Shown here: positions 57,271 to 64,000 of the stretch, one piece after another
Layout: every line of letters begins with the position of its first letter
Numbering within the stretch: the stretch's first letter is position 1
DNA from: Allolobophora icterica
Lineage: Eukaryota > Annelida > Clitellata > Crassiclitellata > Lumbricidae
Direction: 5' to 3'
Length of the DNA stretch: 64,000 nt
Assembly (NCBI GenBank): GCA_963556255.1
Contig: OY744606.1
Span: forward strand, 79,276,641-79,340,640
Notes under the pieces: model-generated
What the model saw: the letters and a program-made list of their open reading frames with translations, nothing else
What the model was told of the DNA's origin: nothing
Databases searched by the model: none
Made by a program: the position numbers and the translations under genes

Positions 57271-58639
57271 CACAATGCAGGTCGACTATATGGTGACGGT
57301 TAGAAACTATTTAAAGGTGTCTTAGTAGATTGTTATACCCTTACCAATATCTAGTGTTTAACGACAACTTTCAACGGCAAAGACCGTTGAATTCGAAAGG
57401 GTAAACTAGCTGTAGTTATCAATGGCACACTGCATAACAGTTTAACAGAATGTCTGTATCCAACTAACCGATTGATGAAGATGGTGATTCAAGCTTAAAC
57501 ATCTTATGGCTACTATGGCCGATGACGTCTTAATCGTTAATTTTATTTCACATCCAACACTGTACCTCATCAAAGCCAGCAGACAACAGCTGCACAGATA
57601 AGTGAAAAATCAAATGAAATGTAGATTTCAGTATTATCATCGCGAAATAATATCCCAGCGAATGATAATCCAGCAATGTTCTAATGGTGTATGAACAAAA
57701 AATATGAACAATAGAGGACCATGCACCGAACACTGTGGAACACCGCATGCCAACAATGTATTAGGTGAATAATTACCATTTAAATACACAGATTGAGTGC
57801 ATGGTCTAAGATGTTAATGCAGTCATGATTTCATCGCAGACGGATGTTAAGGGATGGAATTACTGAAAATGTCATAGGTCTAGGGCTGTCCTGCGCTCGC
57901 CCAGTATAGTCTTGCCTATTCTAACGTAACCTAGTAATAATAATAATAATCTTCGTTTAATATTTTCAAACTGACAATTACGCAGTATGATTGCAAATCA
58001 GTGTGAACGGATGATCACAAGTTATTACACGAGTCGAATTGTAACTGTATACGGCAGCAATGCAAGGCGCCCATCACGTCCTACATCTCATTTTTAACAA
58101 CGCGCCATCTCGCGAATGAATAGGCTGAGTGGACCTTTGGGAGGGTACTACACTTCACGCCAGTGATGTTACTACTACTCTATGACCCCCCCCCCCCCAA
58201 CACCATTCTTGTCTTTTAGAATGTAATCAAATGTAATCCGATACACTCCAATTCAATCAATTCTGATCTATTATGTTTAATTTAGACTGATCTTAAGTGA
58301 CTGATCTGACCTGATCCAGTCTAATAAGGAATAAATAAATCCTAATCCAATGCCATAAAGTCCAATATAATCTTACACGATCTGATCCAATATATTCTGG
58401 TGTCACCATATTCCAGGGTAATCTACCCAATAAAATGTAATCTGATGAAATAAAATATGACCGAAGCTAGCGTTATCTAATCCACTGTAATGCAGTCCAT
58501 CACCAAGTTTTTTGTCAAGCAGCGCTATCCTTAAAACCGTAACTATGCTAAGAAGAGTAGTGTCGTAAACACCTTTTTTAAACTTTGACTTCGGCCTATA
58601 TAAAGAAAGTATACAATACAGGAGATATATTAACATTGT
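57271..58639. other. Non-coding, with a degenerate pentamer field
   Basis: A weak core lies near 57,360-57,395. An AATCTAATC/TCCAAT-type field at 58,205-58,480 mirrors the one at 2.5-2.7 kb on the other strand. C-run at about 58,188. No gene seen. Confidence 0.45.
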
Positions 58640-58775
58640 CCGGCTCTGGTTGACACTTTTAAATGGTGTCTTTTGGACGCTATAAGTATCTTGTTTTCCG
58701 TAAATTGCATTTATGAATTGTCGTCAACGGCCTTTGATGTCATAAGACGACGTTAAATGTTTGGATTCATAATAA
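58640..58775 (+). repeat. I/Nimb-like LINE tail, truncated copy
   Basis: TTGACACTTTTAAATGGTGTC and TCGTCAACGGCC...CATAAGACGACGTTAAATG. Confidence 0.75.
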
Positions 58776-59034
58776 AGGAGATATTGACTGTCAAGGAGGG
58801 ATATATGAGTTCTCACGACTGGGTCCTGAACCTTTTATTCAATAATATGAGGAAACTTGCGTATGAAGAATGCAGTATTCTTACTGATTCTGTTTATTTA
58901 TTTGACGTTTTGTGCACCGGAGTGCGGCTCTTCAGCAACCGGCTTAATAAAGAAAATAATTACTTACTTCCTTATTATGCCGTTAGATCGATGAGAACGG
59001 TTCAAAACTAATTACACACCTGTTTTAACAACTT

Positions 59035-59079
59035 TTTCTTAACCTCAGCATATGAAGGTGGGTGACTAGTCCTCTATGT
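59035..59079 (-). repeat. S4-like SINE, part left of hAT C
   Basis: CTTAACCTCAGCATATGAAG then GACTAGTCCTCTATGT. The match to S4 continues at 60,372 (CGCCGTCTCGTCTTTCCACT) after the hAT element. Confidence 0.6.
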
Positions 59080-59261
59080 CAGTGGTTCTCAACCTTTTTT
59101 GGCACGCGACACACCTAAACTTGCCACCAAATTTGGCGACACACCACGCAATCGTATGTGAACATTGTTAAAAATGTTAAAGTTAAACTAGTTTAACATT
59201 TTAAATTTTTAACATTTTAAAGAATGAAAATGTTCATGTTGAATCCTTTCCAGTTTCTACG

Positions 59262-59522
59262 TTAACTTAGTAGCATGCAGTTACTGAGATTTTGGTCCTG
59301 GATTTTCTGTGGATTATTTGCAAATGGAGGATCCACAGTTTTTGTAAGTGCATCACGTAAGCAGGCTGAGAGAGATCTTCTGACCACTTTATTCCTTTTT
59401 TTCTTTATGTTGATCATCCGAGAAAAACCTTGCTCAGATAAGTAGGAACTATGAAATGAAACCAACTCTTTATCGCTTTGCTCGCCAGCATGGGCGTCCG
59501 CAGGAATTTTTACAGGGGGCAA
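59262..59522 (-). pseudogene. hAT transposase C-terminal relic (ZBED/SCAND3-like type)
   Basis: The frame contains SSYLSEQGFSRMINIKKKRN, then SLSACLRDALTKTVDPPF. This is the SE/CE-x-GFS...KK.R...L...LR.AL pattern that closes hAT transposases. The nested MITE cuts into the start of this frame and the upstream domains are gone. Confidence 0.7.
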
Positions 59523-59771
59523 AATTTTTTACACGGCACAAAATTTTGTAGGAGGAGTAAAGTGACGTGTTTCCATATTCATGAACATAGAACACGTGAC
59601 AACTTTAAAAATAAATAACTGTCAAGGACTTACCTAAATAATTAAGAGGTTTTTGCATTTAAAATCGTGTTGGGCTGTTATAATAATCATAGTAATAAAA
59701 AGATTTTATTTTTGTAACATATTTGCAAAATTCGGTGGCAAATGCCCCCTTGCCCTCCTCCGGACGCCCAC
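59489..59771 (+). mobile_element. GGGCGTCCGC-type MITE in hAT C (283 bp)
   Basis: Begins CATGGGCGTCCGCAGG and ends CCGGACGCCCA. CTCGCCAG and CTCTCCAG flank it (7 of 8). Interior shared with 49,921-50,174 and with the 3' part of 44,741-46,024. Confidence 0.75.
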
Positions 59772-60371
59772 CTCTCCAGTGTATTGTAATGTTCCCCTTT
59801 GTATGTCTTAGCCCAGAACTGAGTTCTTGAGGATTGCTTGTACATAACTTTCTAGATTTCTTCTTTCCCATGTTTTTCTTGATTGGTTTACTAAAACTAG
59901 CAGTGGCAGCGTCATTGTTTGTGTATTAACTATTGTTGGTGCTAGAACCCGTCTAATTGCTACCAAAATTTGATTTCGCATGACCAGTAGAAGATTCGCA
60001 ACATGTTCGCTTTATACTGATCAGTTTATCCTTTCCAAATGTTGCAATAATGGGTAAAAGTTAACATCGGCGCCATCGCAAACGTGTAGGGGTCTATGGT
60101 GTATAAGATAAACATCATGGCCACCTTAGATTACGATATAATAGAATAGATATTATAAATGGATTGTTAGGAGTTCTCACAGCCTACGTCCGCTAAGCTT
60201 CAAGTAAATAAGTGTAATGTAGAAATGACGGGCGTAGGCTGTGAGAATTCGCGACACACCAATTTTATCGCGACACACCAGCGACACACCAGGTTTAGGC
60301 GACACACTGCCGGTCGATGCGCGACACACTAGTGTGTCGCGACACACCGGTTGAGAACCACTGCTCTATGT

Positions 60372-61045
60372 CGCCGTCTCGTCTTTCCACTGATAGTGTA
60401 TGGCCATTGTACTTGATGAGAATGTAATGATGTGCTGAGAGAGGAACCTGTATATCTCCGCAAGCAACAGAGCGTGGTGATCGAGGACTGATAACAGGAA
60501 TAAAAAGCTCTTTGATGTATGCCGGCGCAGTGCCAACTATCGCAGATCATCTTAAAACGAACAACCTGAACGAATGCGTTCTTACCGGGAGCCAGTGCAG
60601 CGTTTCTCGAATAGTTTCCGATATATGGGAGTTTATGGCTGATTGGCGACTGGCCAGGTGGCACAGTTGAGGACAGACCGGAGCTGACGTTTCCCGAACT
60701 TTGGAAATCCTAAGACGATGGAATTACAGTAGTTTGTGGTGAATGGTTAATCCGTGTGGGGAGAGAGGGAGAAGGCGGAGGGCAAAAGAAGAAAATTATT
60801 GTGCATTTATTAAACGCCAGTATACAATAGACAATCATCAATCGATGGAGCTGATCAATTGTGAGTGAAGGAATTGCTCAGTGTCCCTATACGGTAACAA
60901 TATCAGGGAGGAGAATCGAACCTTTACTCTCCGCGCTACAAAAGGGAGCGCTGCTGCCAACCTGAATGGATAGAGGGAGAGTTTTACGACATCCTATGGC
61001 AACAAAAGGTTTCGTCGTCGATAGAAATTTATCCCCCGTTTGCGT
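60372..61045 (-). repeat. S4 remainder and family D composite repeat, minus copy
   Basis: On the minus strand family D reads core-like CCTTTTGTTGCCATAGGATG, head TTGGCAGCAGCGCTCCC, B-box GGTTCGATTCTCC, TGAGCAATTCCTTCACTCAC and TTTAATAAATGCACAATAAT. It continues into CTCTCTCCCCACACGGATTA and TGCCGGCATACATCAAAGAGC. Confidence 0.65.
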
Positions 61046-61169
61046 TACATAATAAAGTCACCTTCAGTGATCTAGTGATGTGTAACGTGGTCTCATCATT
61101 ATATAGCATAATCTGATTACGTTTTAAAGGTGTTGAAAAGCGAGCGCTCTAACGAACGGCTAAAGTTCA

Positions 61170-62169
61170 CATGCTTATATAGCATCGGGTGTTACCGTTT
61201 TAAAGGTGTCGTAAGAGAACACTTACCAAACGGCTCTCTTGTCCAAAGCGGATGTAGCATTGAGTAAAAAATCGCTCTGAGCAATCGGCTGCCGTTACTG
61301 TCGTGAGGTTGCCAATGAATACAAGTCTCTTCATATTGGCGTGAGTTTCCAGCTCTGGAGCTACGGGCCCCACAGGTGCTGTAGAAGTTGGTCCGCCATC
61401 TGGTACGCTTTTCGTACGCCTTCTTTCTTTGTAGTGCTTCTTTTCCCCGCCATGTCCCGAGAGAGTCGGCTGCTCTGTTCTTCAAGGCTCCACAGAAATA
61501 CATTCCAACGTAATAGCTCCCATGTCTTATTGTCTGTCTGGTCTTCTTACAACCGAAACAACCACTTACAACATCATCAACCCTCTGACTTAACGCAGCG
61601 CTCATGAATAAGCTGGTGCCCTGCACTCCCCTTTAAAGTAACATTTAGAAGTACTAAAATCAAGGACTTGAATTACGATCACGATTTACAGTAAGGTAAT
61701 GTAGGGTAAAGTAAGACGTAGAAGATTGTTTTAGACAGTGCTAGGAGCAATTGTGGTTTTCGACACCCTTAAAACGCTTTGCATATATGCTATAATAACA
61801 TTATGTCATCGTCTTCGCGCAAATTGAGTTATTCGGGTGTGATCCTAAGAACCGTGCAAAGACTTTTTCCGTCGACATTAACGGCCTCTAAGTCCATAAG
61901 ATAGACATGTTTTAATGGTCATGTGGTGCCAGTCCCAAGCCTGGAGAAAGGAGGCTGGCGAAGCTAATCATCTTCGCTGTGACACAGCGTCCTAATTGAG
62001 GAAGTTGGTCTGTTAGTTAAGTATTTATTTAGCTATCCAATAACTTATATAGGCAGACAAGTGCAGATGAATGTTCTACATGTACGTATACACAGGTGCA
62101 TAACATATCTTATATTGTTTTGTTGTTTTAGAACATATATTTATAACATTTTCTTTTATAACACACGCA

Positions 62170-62207
<38 letters not shown>

Positions 62208-62255
62208 TGCACACACGCATATTTATCATTTGATATTGTATCTAAACAATTTAGG
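61170..62255 (+). repeat. Family B dispersed repeat, copy 6 (long)
   Basis: Same order of landmarks as copy 5, with high similarity over more than 1 kb, including the (AC)n run (62,168-62,204) and the GGATGCACACACGCATATTT block that follows. Confidence 0.8.
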
Positions 62256-62620
62256 GATGCGCGATATTCTTGTGGTTAGTGCGTTTGACTATCAAGATTT
62301 AAACTCCACCTGCGCCCCCTACCCACTCAGACATAATGAGTACACTGAAAGTATACTGTTTTGGTAAGATAAGACGGCGAGGAAAAGACCTGACCACTCG
62401 TCCTCATATGCCGAGGATAAGAAAATTAAGTCGCTAAGACATCATACCCATGACTGCCTCTCAACCTAGCATCAGAAACTGTTCTTCTCGTCTCTTCTTC
62501 TTCCATCCAAATAATTCTGCTACAGACAAAGTCGTTCAATGAAGACTCCATTGGCCTGGACGTGTAGAGAGAGAATGCCAGTTGACCGAATCCAACACAG
62601 TGCACTACAAAGGCGTCCGA
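62256..62620 (+). repeat. S4-like SINE and flank, parallel to 57,005-57,300
   Basis: GTGGTTAGTGCGTTTGACTA, ATAATGAGTACACTGAAAGT, CTCATATGCCGAGGATAAGAA, then GACAAAGTCGTTCAATGAAG as in the other copy. The 57-kb copy lacks about 35 bases here. Confidence 0.6.
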
Positions 62621-62879
62621 AGGCTTTCAAAATGGACCCACACCCCTCCCGTACCCTCCCACCACTCCCGTCCCCTCTCCGCCGCTCGTAGTCATATACT
62701 GAAAATGACACAGAGTGACTCATAAAAATTTCAATATAGATTTCATCTAATGCTTTAACATGCCGTATTACAAAACTATCTATGAGATGACTATTCCTTG
62801 ACTGTGTGGATTTAATTTGGTGGGTGGACGCCCCTTGTGCACTACATTTAAGATTCGAATGAAAACTTAACAATCATCT

Positions 62880-63600
62880 CTTTCAACCTGCTCATCTACC
62901 ATAGTCTGCCTATCTGCCTTACGGACTGAACTTCTGGATATTGACCTGAATACGGCTTGGTTTTGGTGTGCTATTGGTTGATGCCTTGTGCATTAGACAC
63001 CGACGCAATAGAAGTTACTAATTACAATAATACAATTTGCACTTGCTACGTAACTCTTAGCATTTGCGCTGACAGTAGACAGCGTGTGTAGAGCATTCAA
63101 GAAGTAGCTTACTACTGACAATTACATCCATCCACCTTTCCCTCTTTCCTTCGTCTTTCCCTTTTCACTAATGTCTCCCTCCCTCATCCTTCCCTTCCTC
63201 GTTCCTTCCATCTATACCTCCATCGGTTCTTCCCTCTCTATTTCTTCCCCATCGACCCGTTACTGTTCTAGATTGTTCTTCTGACCTCTAACTAAACGGA
63301 CAAACGCTTCTGCTTTTGATTATTTATTTCAACAGATGAAAAATTTATTCGATGTCATATGATACAGTCACGTGACGCGTCTCATGTTTCCCGCCGCTGC
63401 AAAATCGTCGTCTGCTGCAGGCGTGACGTTTGGGTTACAGCTGCAAGGAGCAGGGACAACAGATGGCAGCAGTGGGCGGTTCTTAGACGGTGGTTGGTGG
63501 TCAGTTCGAGGGCAAGAGAGCTTTCTCAAGGAACTGGCGAAGGTCCTTGCTGCCTCGGTTTCGAATCGTATTTCGACGGCGTTTAAAAGATACCTGAAAT
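62880..63600 (+). repeat. Family C dispersed repeat, uninterrupted copy
   Basis: Contains, next to each other, the left part seen at 14,940-15,393 and the right part seen at 25,956-26,280. The site corresponding to the Polinton insertion is TCTAGATTG followed by TTCTTC at 63,276-63,281. It shows the locus without the element. Confidence 0.85.
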
Positions 63601-63678
63601 AACATCACAACATGTGCAAGATATTTAAGTAGGTTACGGTGGTCAAAGGGAAGGAATAAGATCGATTTGAGGACAGTT

Positions 63679-63925
63679 GGGGTGCTTGATAGTTTAATGG
63701 ATAGCCTGCTGGACTATTAACCAACAGGTGGGAATTCAAATTCCGGCCAGGGTAGAGATTAAGTTCGAGTTTTCTTCTCCACTTAGTCAACTCATCTATA
63801 ATGAGTACACTGGCCGCACACTGTCGGTGGGAAGATGAGACGGCGATATAGAGGTTAAGAAAGTGAAGTGTTTAGCACATTATGCCCATGGCTGCGTCTC
63901 AGGCTAGATTAACAGACTTGGATCC
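63679..63925 (+). repeat. tRNA-Asn-like SINE (S4), second full copy
   Basis: GTTTAATGGATAGCCTGCTG, CTATTAACC and AATTCAAATTCCGGCC head, then CTATAATGAGTACACTGGCC and TTATGCCCATGGCTGCGTCTC. It is followed by a tail core to the window end, the same arrangement as at 26,352-26,720. Confidence 0.7.
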
Positions 63926-64000
63926 ATAGATTAACGACAACTTATGGGATCAGAGACTGTTAATGTCGACGGAAATTATTTTTTAACCGTTCTAACCGTT

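Larger units (their letters stand above)
59080..60363 (-). mobile_element. hAT-type DNA transposon C (1,284 bp)
   Basis: Ends CAGTGGTTCTCAACC and GGTTGAGAACCACTG are perfect inverted repeats between exact CTCTATGT duplications (59,072-59,079 and 60,364-60,371). This terminus type is common in hAT elements. GCGACACACCA repeats fill both subterminal regions. It carries a transposase C-terminal relic and a nested MITE. Confidence 0.9.

Overview
This is a eukaryotic, probably invertebrate and most likely molluscan, nuclear DNA window. It has no operons or ribosome binding sites. Instead it holds long di-, tri- and tetranucleotide arrays, tRNA-derived SINEs, several LINE clades (including an I/Nimb-like LINE of the kind known from snails), hAT transposons, LTR retrotransposons and a Polinton/Maverick. 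The molluscan assignment is an inference from repeat content. Almost everything recognisable is mobile DNA; the one plausible host coding exon is a small secreted-peptide exon near 52.5 kb.

Layout. 1-1.86 kb: 5' end of a Ty3/gypsy-type element on the minus strand (gag start, leader, primer site, LTR). 1.9-15.4 kb: LINE fragments, microsatellites, and copies of a dispersed repeat here called family B. 15,394-25,949: a 10.56-kb Polinton/Maverick bounded by inverted repeats that carry a 32-bp minisatellite and by a 6-bp target duplication. It contains a minus-strand protein-primed-type DNA polymerase B gene whose 5' part appears to be spliced (five exons with matching phases) and whose 3' part has two frameshifts, plus a packaging-ATPase gene cut off by a 1.3-kb array of a 15-bp unit. 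It sits inside another dispersed repeat (family C), and an empty version of the same site exists at about 63.28 kb.

27,060-33,498: a structurally complete, very young LTR retrotransposon (485-bp LTRs that look identical, 5-bp duplication, tRNA-Leu-type primer site, polypurine tract, one 1,647-codon ORF). Its domain order is Gag-protease-integrase-RT-RNase H, as in Gmr1-like elements, and the integrase catalytic core is missing in frame. 34-37 kb: SINEs, a CR1/L2-like LINE end split by a TCTCTG array, and family B. 38,163-42,182: a 5'-truncated I/Nimb-like LINE with an open RT-RNase H frame and an imperfect 13-bp target duplication.

44-60 kb: three hAT-type elements (44,292-46,407; 49,127-50,550; 59,080-60,363), each with an 8-bp duplication and each carrying inside it a copy of one second hAT/MITE family. 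52.4-52.8 kb: minus-strand signal-peptide exon with a TATA motif upstream. 54-64 kb: SINE-like family D, two long copies of family B, and the intact copy of family C.

The genes here do not form a pathway. The relationships are nesting ones: Polinton in family C, SINEs in Polinton introns, hAT in SINE, MITE in hAT, LINE in family B.
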